Below are positions 1 through 6,130 of a stretch of 8,893 nucleotides of DNA, one piece after another. The stretch's first letter is position 1. Each line of letters opens with the position of its first letter. The notes under the pieces are model-generated. The model was given only the letters and a program-made list of their open reading frames with translations, was not told where the DNA came from and searched no databases. The stretch lies in the NCBI GenBank assembly GCA_003503535.1, contig DOCI01000185.1, positions 1-8,893 of the forward strand, given 5' to 3'. Both the position numbers and the translations under genes were made by a program. This stretch comes from Planctomycetaceae bacterium. GTDB taxonomy: Bacteria; Planctomycetota; Planctomycetia; Planctomycetales; Planctomycetaceae.

Positions 1-110
1 TCATTTTTGCACCCCGCTGGGAGCTGGGGAGAGTATTTCAGAGTACTCCTTCGCGACTCGGATTCCCAATCAAATGTCTCCTGGCACGTTTTTGCACTCC
101 GAAATAACTC

Positions 111-122
111 TGAGCGCGCTCA
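111..122. repeat. Perfect 12-bp palindrome in repeat copy A
   Basis: TGAGCGCGCTCA is its own reverse complement and is unchanged in repeat copy B (5735-5746), although neighbouring bases differ. It could be a site for a dimeric protein or part of a structured element. Its role is unknown. Confidence 0.7.
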
Positions 123-204
123 ATAATCGCCGAAAATCTCTCCAAATACGCGCTTTGCTTGATTTCTGTTAACCATTGGGTTCCAGGTTCGAAAGAGTGT
201 CAAT

Positions 205-221
205 AGGTGACGATGCCACCT
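205..221 (+). other. Hairpin inside repeat copy A
   Basis: AGGTG and CACCT pair around a 7-nt loop (ACGATGC) in which one further C-G pair is possible. The aligned position in copy B holds a longer hairpin (GGTGAC/GTCACC, loop GGGG, 5823-5838) with a different loop sequence. Keeping a stem while the loop changes suggests that the structure matters, or mattered, in the mobile element. Confidence 0.5.
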
Positions 222-314
222 GAACGGACGCGAACTCTTGTAATCCTATACCAATCAGCGACTTAGGGATGTATGCGCGCATTGTGGTTCGTTCAGAGTG
301 TAAAACAGCGGGGT

Positions 315-336
315 CTTGGAAACGAGCCAAGTTTTT
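315..336 (+). terminator. Possible intrinsic terminator, plus strand
   Basis: A 5-bp stem CTTGG/CCAAG (315-319 and 327-331) with a 7-nt loop is followed at once by TTTTT. This is the form of a Rho-independent terminator for plus-strand transcription, directly right of repeat copy A. The stem is short, so the call is weak. No matching structure follows copy B. It is in the wrong direction to end the FKBP gene. Confidence 0.3.
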
Positions 337-380
337 CTGTGCAAGGAGTCGCGACACGGCGTGTTATAGTATCAGGTCAC

Positions 381-809
381 TCAAACGATTTCGACCAGTT
401 CAACATCGAAGCTGAGTGCTTTTCCTGCGAGCGGGTGATTTCCGTCAACTGTGATCGACTCTTCGTCCACCGCAGTGACAGAGAACTGCATGACTTGGCC
501 GTTCTCGTTTTGCGACTGCAGATCCATGCCGACTGTGGGTGTCATGCCATCGGGGAGACGGTTCCGCGGCACGACCTGAATCAGTTGTTCGTGCCGAGGG
601 CCGTACGCTTCTTCCGGTGGTATTGTGACTGATTTCCTGTCGCCTACAGCCATCCCTTCTACGGCATTGTCGAAACCGGGAATCACCTTGCCACTCCCCA
701 GTGAGAACTCCAGTGGATCCCGACCCTCAGAACTGTCGAACTGCGTTCCGTCTTCGAGTTTTCCCGTATAGTGAATCCGAACTGTATCGCCTGATTTTGC
801 TGCGTTCAT
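381..809 (-). CDS. FKBP-type peptidyl-prolyl cis-trans isomerase (SlyD-like)
   Basis: The 142-residue product should catalyse cis-trans isomerisation of X-Pro bonds and assist folding in the cytoplasm; there is no signal peptide. The N-terminal FKBP half shows the usual landmarks: VRIHYTGKLEDGTQFDSS (residues 10-27, with Tyr14 and Asp25) and the active-site stretch GKVIPGFDNAVEGM (40-53). Residues ~70-122 replace the classical flap with an insert-in-flap domain typical of SlyD-type chaperone isomerases. The chain returns to the FKBP fold with NHPLAGK (124-130) and ends in an FDVELVEIV strand. It lacks the His/Cys-rich metal-binding tail of Escherichia coli SlyD, as many short family members do. 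The ATG at 809 has AGGAAG at 821-816, 6 nt upstream. It stands alone between repeat copy A and a transposase relic. The assignment is firm; which protein it helps to fold cannot be told. Confidence 0.95.
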   Translation of the reverse strand: MNAAKSGDTVRIHYTGKLEDGTQFDSSEGRDPLEFSLGSGKVIPGFDNAVEGMAVGDRKSVTIPPEEAYGPRHEQLIQVVPRNRLPDGMTPTVGMDLQSQNENGQVMQFSVTAVDEESITVDGNHPLAGKALSFDVELVEIV

Positions 810-833
810 GTTGTGCTTCCTAAATAGTGTCGT

Positions 834-862
834 AGCATACTAGTCGAAAGTGCCAACAACAA
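834..862 (-). promoter_or_regulatory. Possible sigma-70-type promoter of the FKBP gene
   Basis: On the minus strand TTGTTG (862-857) and TATGCT (839-834) are 17 bp apart, close to the housekeeping consensus spacing, and lie 25 bp or more upstream of the FKBP start codon. The match is by eye only, and planctomycete promoters are not always of this form. The rest of 863-986 shows no gene or clear structure. Confidence 0.3.
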
Positions 863-986
863 CATTGGCAGATCCAAGAGATCGTCCGCCCAGATATGAA
901 ACTTGATGGTTATGTGGCAGCAAGAAAGGCCTGATAACACTTAATCCCGCTGCGTAGCCTCATCAAATTAGCCCGATTTATAACCG

Positions 987-1817
987 TTAACCAGTTGTAG
1001 CAAATACAACGTGGGCCTTCAACTGGCGTATCGATTGTGCGTCGGTTGCATCAATCTCAGCCAGAGTAATCGCAAACCCGAGGTCGTGTGGTTTTGGCAG
1101 GCTGAGCAATCCTGACAGACGGGTTGTGCAAACGATTATTCTGATAGTATCTGAGATGCGCACAATCGGCATCGTCTGATCTCCCGGCGGCAAATGATTC
1201 ACCGAGGAATGAGGTCGCTCGTAATTATACCACGTTTGAAACTCACGACCGATCAGATTCAGTTGTTTCGGGCTGATGACTATAAACTGACCCAGGCACT
1301 CGTGTTCATAGATCTGCACAGCTCGCTCGGCAAACGCTTTCAGATTCGGAGACTTCGGGGTGTTCTTTTTAACGTAACAATTCCTCGCTTCGAGCACCTC
1401 GTCGAAACCTTTCTGGAACTTTCCAGCGTTGCCCCGCATGATGATCGTATGTTTGAGTTCGACATCGTCACAGTGCTGCAGAAAACTCTTGGCCTGCTGG
1501 CTCATCCCGTTGGAGTTGGGGTTATTGGTCGACGTTGAGATCCAGATGCGTCTCGTTCCGATGTGGATAAACAGCATTTGGAACAGGTCTTTCATCCCAG
1601 TGATCGCCCATTGGGGTTTGACCAGAAAATCGCACTGCCACATCACATCGGCATGCCGTTGCAGAAACGCATCCCAGGAATCGATATCTCTTCGCGGCTG
1701 AGGATCATGACCAGCAGCCTTGAGGATGTTGCGGATCGTAGAGCGGGAAATGTTGTAGCCGAGTCTTTTCAGTCGGCCTTCGAGTAACGTGTAACCCCAG
1801 CAATTGGTCTGGAATTT
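987..1817 (-). pseudogene. Transposase relic, C-terminal part (integrase core, DDE type)
   Basis: An open frame of about 276 codons begins after a TAG at 1820-1818 and has no plausible start. It reads from NCWGYTLLEGRLKRLGYN through an integrase-core (rve-like, IS3/retroviral type) domain. The first catalytic Asp is in WQCDF (1631-1629) and the Glu is in NLKAFAER. The second catalytic position reads MRGNAGK (around 1436-1416), where related enzymes, as I recall them, have RDND or RDRD. The essential Asp is therefore Gly, so the protein would be inactive. NYERPHSSVNHLPP is the usual C-terminal helix motif of the family. After RLSGLL the frame runs on for ~45 codons that do not look like the family, so the original stop is probably lost. 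The N-terminal third is missing here; a matching N-terminal fragment lies at 5576-5662. Long antisense frames over this region are shadows. Confidence 0.85.
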
Positions 1818-1845
1818 CTATTGTTCACATCCACATTGATCCCAG

Positions 1846-4800
1846 CTACTTCACTACTTTGACCTGAACGTCGTCAATCACAATTCGACCCGAGTAGTTG
1901 TGGAATTTGAGATACAAGGGGATATTTTCCCAACCCTTCGGCAGGTAACTGGAGAGGGTCTCAGCTGAACTGATGGTTAATTCAACTGACTGATTTCCGA
2001 GATTGTTTTCGTCGTCTGAAAACGAGCAGGCTTTCGCAACCTGTGGGGCGGTTCCCTCACCGGCATGCAGGTAAACTCCCATGTTGATCGGGCGGTGATC
2101 CTGGTGTGGGAAATTACGAAACTGAATTCGGATTGTTTTGCCGGGAGCGATGGCAATAGGCTGCCCACGTTCATCTATAAGTATTTGTCCAATATATCCT
2201 CCTTGGTGAATCGCGACGACTTGATTCCCGTCTGGTTCTCCCTTTACTCCAACCTGATCAGCAGGCCAGATCCCCGTGCCATGGAGAGAGTTTGAGTCCC
2301 AGCCGTCGATTGTGCCAGACGGCTTTTCAATCATAGGCTGCTCGAAACTCGCATTGTCGAGTCTGATTGGCGATTCAACGAGACGACAGGTGCGTACTTT
2401 GGCAAAGCGTTCGGAGATATTGGGCTGATACTGTGTGACTGGTATCCCTCGGGAAGCGGCAACCGAGTTGTCTCCGCCTGTCATTTCCAATCGGGCATAT
2501 TCGTGCCCTTCTCTATCTTGTGCGACTACTGCGACATCCCCCGAAATCTCTTCTCCCCTGAATGGTTTTCGCTCGTTGCCTGGCGTTCGACGAAGAATAG
2601 AGTCCATACCACCATCACTACGTCTCACCTCAAATTTGATTTCTCCCAGATTCTCAGAGGAACTCACATGGACAGACCGGACGGGCCAGTCGTTTTTGTC
2701 AGATTTCATCTGGATGATCCAAGCTTTCGTAAAAGTGTTGTCGGCCTGCCACTCGTAGGTTGGGACATTCCACGGGTTCGCAGTTTCACCATAAACTCGC
2801 CATCCCAGCAATTCTGGCTTCTCCTGTCCACGGATTACGCGGACCGACATATTGTTGTCGGGGTCGACAGGCAGGACCTGCATCGCTACTCCGCCACCGT
2901 CTGCCATGAAACTGTTGTCTGCTTGATTTAATACCGGATCTGCTGCGGTAAGTTGCCACGGATGACGCCAAGTTGTGGGACGATTGTCAGCAGGTTCAAC
3001 AGTATCGATCACGACATAGTATCCGGAGAGCTTGGGATCAGTTCCTTTCACAAAAATGACCTGCCGGCCCCACTTCCCCTGGTAGTGCATACCAGGTTTG
3101 TACCAGCCATAGGTGAATGAACCTTCCCCGTAACCAAAATACTCATCGTTCTGGAAACGCCGCTTCGGTGGATTAAATCCAATCGCTTTTTCCTGCTTCC
3201 AGTGCGGGATGCTATTCTCCTGTGCCCAGTCGGGTGAAAGAACGTTGAAGGAGAGAGACTTGCCCGCGTGAATTGTGTTGCCCACACCACTGTAGGCACC
3301 ACGCCCCGCGTTCTGGAGAAGCAGATGAGGCCCGCAAGCTGCGTAGATATTCAATGCATCCATTTTGCCATGACTTGCCCCCCACGGTCCCGCTCCAAAG
3401 AAAAGGTACTTTTCGTCAGATCCCCAGCCTGTCCGGAACACATAATGTCCCGCATTCGGAAAGTACATCGAAGGTGACGTTGGTGATTCCCCTTCCTTTC
3501 CACCAGTTGCGAAGAACTGATAGTCCAGACGCTCTGGAAAAATCTCGTGGGCTTCGTTTGCCAGATGTGTGATCGGACTCCAGCCACCATCGTTCAGATC
3601 GACATTCCCGAAGTCTGGACGAGTGAGAGCCAATGGGTGGTAATACATCTCCGAAATAAGTTGCTCCATTTTCCTGGGCACTGTGCCCCCCGACTTCTTG
3701 ATATAGAGATAGAAGTCTTCCAGTCCCTTGATGGTGGCCCAGGCGTAGCCGGAGGACAGACTCACATGACTCCCATCGGGATGAAATTGAACATCCATCA
3801 CCTTGTTGATGCGCTCCCAGCCAATGCGGCTCCACAACGGGGCTTCGTCACACATTTCGAACAGCATACCGCTTTTCGTGAGAGCCATCGCTCCGTGGAA
3901 ACCAGAATCGTCCCACTCTTGAAAGATCGTTGGATTTGTCAGCAGTCGGCACTGGCGGATAACACCATCGAGGTAATGGAAAATCGCTTCGTCGGAGAAG
4001 GCCTCAGCTTTCCTCATCACTTCGAACATCTGCCACCATGTCAGTTCCAGGCGTCTCCCGATATTGCCCGTCCAGAGCATGTGCTCGTTGATGACCGAAC
4101 CATCGATGACATCGAGTTGCCCACCAAGGTTGGGATTGTTGTAAAATACTGTTGGTTCCTGTTGGACATAGTCTATCACTTCTTCTGCCAGTCGCTTTGC
4201 ATATTTCTCTTCCCCAGTACGGTTCCAGGCATGAGTCATAACAACCCAGTGGTAGTGGCGCGTGAGAAAGCCAGGATCACGATCCCACCGAGGGAGTCCG
4301 TTATTGCGACAGAGTTCCCCTGGATTGCTGAAACCGTGGAACCAACTTAGCTTTGCATAGATACCATCGATGGCATTATCGGAAACCTCCCGCCAGTTAG
4401 CCTCTTTCCCATGTGCGGTCGCTCGAGCCATTTCGCGGTCGTAATCGGGACCGGTCGGACTTTGGCGTGTGCGGAAATAGTCGATAAGTCGGGCCTTTGC
4501 CTGTTCCATATCACCAGCATCTCGTGCCGCTTTTACGTCGGTCATTGTCGGGTGATCATAGTTGAGGTTCGCCATGACGAACTCTTCGGCAGACATCCAT
4601 TCTTCGGCATCGTCGATAGAGATGGTGCGGACTTTGATGTCTGAAAAAGTGGTCACGACTGGTCGTTGTGTGCGTCCGTTTTCGCGAGTGTAGAGACCAA
4701 GATAGTTATTCTCGAAGAGAGGGCGTTCCAGTCGCCACTCTGTCACGAATTCACCATATTCCGTTTTAGCTTCAGGATCATCATATTTAAACAGTCGAAG

Positions 4801-5379
4801 GGGACGGTCACCATGTTCGACAAAGAATTGCAGTCCAGTCTGATTCCCCCGAGGGATCGCGACGATTTTTAGAAAGTAGGATTCCCCCGGTTGCCGTGTG
4901 CCCATGTTGGGAATTCCATGTTCAGAGCGTGAACGTCCCCAGAAAGAAATCGTTTGACCATCCAGGATGATGGTGAAACGGTATCTGTCGGCAAATTCCT
5001 TGAGTTCAAGACAGACCTTGTTGTCTGGAGAGTCGAAATGGTCGGGACTGGTTTCTGGAGATGGCATCCCCAACACGATTCCCGCATCGAGATCAGCGGA
5101 TGCTCCGTCATCGTTCTTGACAGGGTCTAACTGTACCGAGAATTCCAGTGCCTTTCCTTTGGGTAGAGAGTGGTTATGCCGTAATTGGGTGCTGAATGTT
5201 CCGCCCTGTTGAGATGTCACGGTGATGGAATTTCCCTCAACCGTGACTCGCTCTGATGACTCGCTTTGGAGTAAGTGCGAAGAGGTGGCTTCATTGGACT
5301 TCAAATCATTACCCCAGAGGTATGTCACTTGAAGCCAAATGAATATCAACCCTATTGTTTGAAGACAGTGTTGATTCAT
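1846..5379 (-). CDS. Secreted heparinase II/III-family polysaccharide lyase, multidomain
   Basis: The predicted 1177-residue enzyme should cleave an acidic polysaccharide by beta-elimination outside the cytoplasm; the substrate cannot be read from sequence. A signal peptide fits residues 1-23 (MNQHC, then a hydrophobic run LQTIGLIFIWLQV). Residues ~42-255 look like a concanavalin-type lectin or DUF1080-like beta-sandwich. Residues ~265-620 form the alpha/alpha-toroid, with LTRHYHWVVMTHAW, GFHGAMA (His ~495) and DGSHVSLSSGYAW (Tyr ~545, the likely catalytic Tyr). The heparinase II/III beta-domain follows, with HYVFRTGWG (~645) and GASHGKMDALN (~667, His ~670). From ~1004 (LDNASFEQP) to the end is a CBM4/9-like beta-sandwich, perhaps carbohydrate-binding. 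At the usual Asn-His-Gly site the Asn appears to be Phe, so catalysis may differ from characterised members. The frame is open to 5493, but ATG 5379 has AGGA 6 nt upstream (5389-5386) and starts a signal peptide; ATG 5454 lacks an SD. The gene lies between two transposase fragments in the same orientation. Confidence 0.88.
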   Translation of the reverse strand: MNQHCLQTIGLIFIWLQVTYLWGNDLKSNEATSSHLLQSESSERVTVEGNSITVTSQQGGTFSTQLRHNHSLPKGKALEFSVQLDPVKNDDGASADLDAGIVLGMPSPETSPDHFDSPDNKVCLELKEFADRYRFTIILDGQTISFWGRSRSEHGIPNMGTRQPGESYFLKIVAIPRGNQTGLQFFVEHGDRPLRLFKYDDPEAKTEYGEFVTEWRLERPLFENNYLGLYTRENGRTQRPVVTTFSDIKVRTISIDDAEEWMSAEEFVMANLNYDHPTMTDVKAARDAGDMEQAKARLIDYFRTRQSPTGPDYDREMARATAHGKEANWREVSDNAIDGIYAKLSWFHGFSNPGELCRNNGLPRWDRDPGFLTRHYHWVVMTHAWNRTGEEKYAKRLAEEVIDYVQQEPTVFYNNPNLGGQLDVIDGSVINEHMLWTGNIGRRLELTWWQMFEVMRKAEAFSDEAIFHYLDGVIRQCRLLTNPTIFQEWDDSGFHGAMALTKSGMLFEMCDEAPLWSRIGWERINKVMDVQFHPDGSHVSLSSGYAWATIKGLEDFYLYIKKSGGTVPRKMEQLISEMYYHPLALTRPDFGNVDLNDGGWSPITHLANEAHEIFPERLDYQFFATGGKEGESPTSPSMYFPNAGHYVFRTGWGSDEKYLFFGAGPWGASHGKMDALNIYAACGPHLLLQNAGRGAYSGVGNTIHAGKSLSFNVLSPDWAQENSIPHWKQEKAIGFNPPKRRFQNDEYFGYGEGSFTYGWYKPGMHYQGKWGRQVIFVKGTDPKLSGYYVVIDTVEPADNRPTTWRHPWQLTAADPVLNQADNSFMADGGGVAMQVLPVDPDNNMSVRVIRGQEKPELLGWRVYGETANPWNVPTYEWQADNTFTKAWIIQMKSDKNDWPVRSVHVSSSENLGEIKFEVRRSDGGMDSILRRTPGNERKPFRGEEISGDVAVVAQDREGHEYARLEMTGGDNSVAASRGIPVTQYQPNISERFAKVRTCRLVESPIRLDNASFEQPMIEKPSGTIDGWDSNSLHGTGIWPADQVGVKGEPDGNQVVAIHQGGYIGQILIDERGQPIAIAPGKTIRIQFRNFPHQDHRPINMGVYLHAGEGTAPQVAKACSFSDDENNLGNQSVELTISSAETLSSYLPKGWENIPLYLKFHNYSGRIVIDDVQVKVVK

Positions 5380-5575
5380 GTCTATTCCTGGTGCTTCACA
5401 TTCATTGAGATAATCCAGAATGTATTGGACTCTGCTGTTTGCTCTGAATTTCATCTTGTTTGAGACGCGTGTCAGTAAAAGTAAAGAGCACACACATCTC
5501 GTGCTACCGGTGGGTCATTGAGGTTGAATTCAGTGGGGAGGTTGTCGCCTCGGTGCCAAGTTATTGTATCGAAGT
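5380..5575 (-). other. Upstream region of the lyase gene, inside the inserted block
   Basis: This ~195 bp separates the lyase start from the stop of the transposase N-terminal fragment. The lyase frame stays open over part of it (to 5493), but no codon there has a convincing SD. I see no clear promoter. TATTGT at 5562-5567 recurs at 1819-1824, at the other edge of the block. Confidence 0.5.
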
Positions 5576-5662
5576 CTACCTAAGATACTCAATCCGGCGA
5601 GCAAGTTCCTGCTGAGTCAGTGAAGCCAGCATGACGAATAATGGATGCAATGTCCGACGCAT
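5576..5662 (-). pseudogene. Transposase relic, N-terminal 28 codons with RBS
   Basis: From ATG 5662-5660 the minus strand reads MRRTLHPLFVMLASL, then TQQELARRIEYLR, and stops at TAG 5578-5576. I recall this as the conserved start of planctomycete integrase-type transposases, where LTQQELARQ is followed by a helix of the type YLKxENRILR. Here the chain stops just as that helix begins. AAGGTG at 5673-5668 is a good SD 5 nt upstream, so the 5' end looks intact. The C-terminal part of a transposase of this type lies at 987-1817 in the same orientation, with the lyase block between. About 70-80 middle codons are missing from both pieces. Family recognition is from memory. An unrelated 28-codon open frame is possible but unlikely given the SD and motif. 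Confidence 0.65.
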
Positions 5663-5734
5663 GGAATCACCTTGGGATCAATTATCAAAGGTCTTCCGCT
5701 GACCGAACATCATTTTTACACCCCGAAATGACTC

Positions 5735-5746
5735 TGAGCGCGCTCA
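5735..5746. repeat. Perfect 12-bp palindrome in repeat copy B
   Basis: TGAGCGCGCTCA is identical to the palindrome at 111-122 in copy A and sits at the same place in the alignment. Confidence 0.7.
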
Positions 5747-5822
5747 AAAATCGGCCAAAATCTCTCCAACTACGCGCTTCGCTTGATTTCTGCTAACCAT
5801 TGGGTTCGTACCTGTTTGCTCA

Positions 5823-5838
5823 GGTGACGGGGGTCACC
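5823..5838 (+). other. Hairpin inside repeat copy B
   Basis: GGTGAC and GTCACC form a perfect 6-bp stem around GGGG. It lies at the position matching the copy A hairpin (205-221), with a different loop. Confidence 0.5.
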
Positions 5839-5926
5839 ATCAGAGACTCGAACTATAGGAATCCTATACAATTCAACGACCTATGGATTTATACACGTGC
5901 ATTGTGGTTCGTTTGGGATGTAAAAC

Positions 5927-6130
5927 GGGGAGGAAGAAGATGTGCTTTAGAAGAATTAGAAGCCCAAAAGCGGCGTCGCTGTTCTGGAAGAGCGACAACC
6001 CCCAAACACATGAGACTGGTCTAAACACCATATCAGATTCAAGAATTACCTGCAGCGCTCAGCTGAAGCAATCACAGGGTTATGAAGACATTTGGTGTCC
6101 ATGCGACTGCAAATACCATTTGAAAATGGT
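5927..6130. other. Intergenic stretch with no recognisable gene
   Basis: Between repeat copy B and the stop of the LamG protein gene I see no coding region with a credible start or motif. GTCGCT/AGCGAC form a 6-bp stem with a 10-nt loop near 5975-5996, not followed by a T-run on either strand. The only other structure is the hairpin at 6115-6130. Confidence 0.5.
6115..6130 (-). terminator. Hairpin directly after the LamG protein stop, weak terminator candidate
   Basis: On the minus strand ACCATT-TTCA-AATGGT begins at the base after the TAG stop. The stem is 6 bp and AT-rich, and only a short T-run (ATTTGC) follows, so it is a poor Rho-independent terminator. It may instead protect the 3' end of the mRNA. 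Confidence 0.3.

Larger units (their letters stand above)
87..306 (+). repeat. Dispersed ~220 bp repeat, copy A (MITE-like)
   Basis: This stretch aligns with 5711-5926 in the same orientation. The first 97 bp (87-183 against 5711-5807) align without gaps at 10 mismatches, about 90% identity. The middle is more diverged, and the right end (231-306 against 5849-5926) aligns again with small gaps, including a 15-bp identical run at 279-293. The copy contains a perfect 12-bp palindrome (111-122) and a hairpin (205-221). Its two ends are imperfect inverted repeats: TTTTGCACTCCG going in from the left and TTTTACACTCTG going in from the right on the other strand. No reading frame is conserved between the copies, so it is probably non-coding. 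Weak, gapped similarity seems to continue left to about position 58. A non-autonomous mobile element or an insertion-sequence end are the best explanations; the exact borders are uncertain. Confidence 0.75.
5711..5926 (+). repeat. Dispersed ~220 bp repeat, copy B (MITE-like)
   Basis: This is the second copy of the repeat at 87-306, in the same orientation. It has the perfect palindrome TGAGCGCGCTCA at 5735-5746, a hairpin at 5823-5838 and a second inverted repeat TATAGGA-A-TCCTATA at 5854-5868, of which copy A keeps only the right half. Its ends are inverted: TTTTACACCCCG from the left and TTTTACATCCCA from the right on the other strand. It ends 49 bp upstream of the transposase fragment start at 5662. 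It could therefore be a separate small element or the non-coding 5' end of that insertion sequence. Copies A and B bracket the FKBP, transposase and lyase block. Confidence 0.75.

Noticed and set aside
181..193. tRNA T-arm-like GGTTCGAA in repeat copy A
   Set aside because: No acceptor stem, anticodon arm or D arm can be drawn around it, and it is not kept in copy B.
273..632. Open frame of 119 codons on the plus strand
   Set aside because: Most of it is antisense to the FKBP gene, whose motifs are clear, and its start lies in the non-coding repeat.
3547..4350. Open frame of 267 codons on the plus strand
   Set aside because: It lies antisense to the conserved core of the lyase, shows no known domain and has no SD context; it is a shadow of the real gene.
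5380..5493. Longer lyase N-terminus starting at 5493 or 5454
   Set aside because: Neither codon has a convincing SD, and the extension would bury the signal peptide that starts at the ATG at 5379.
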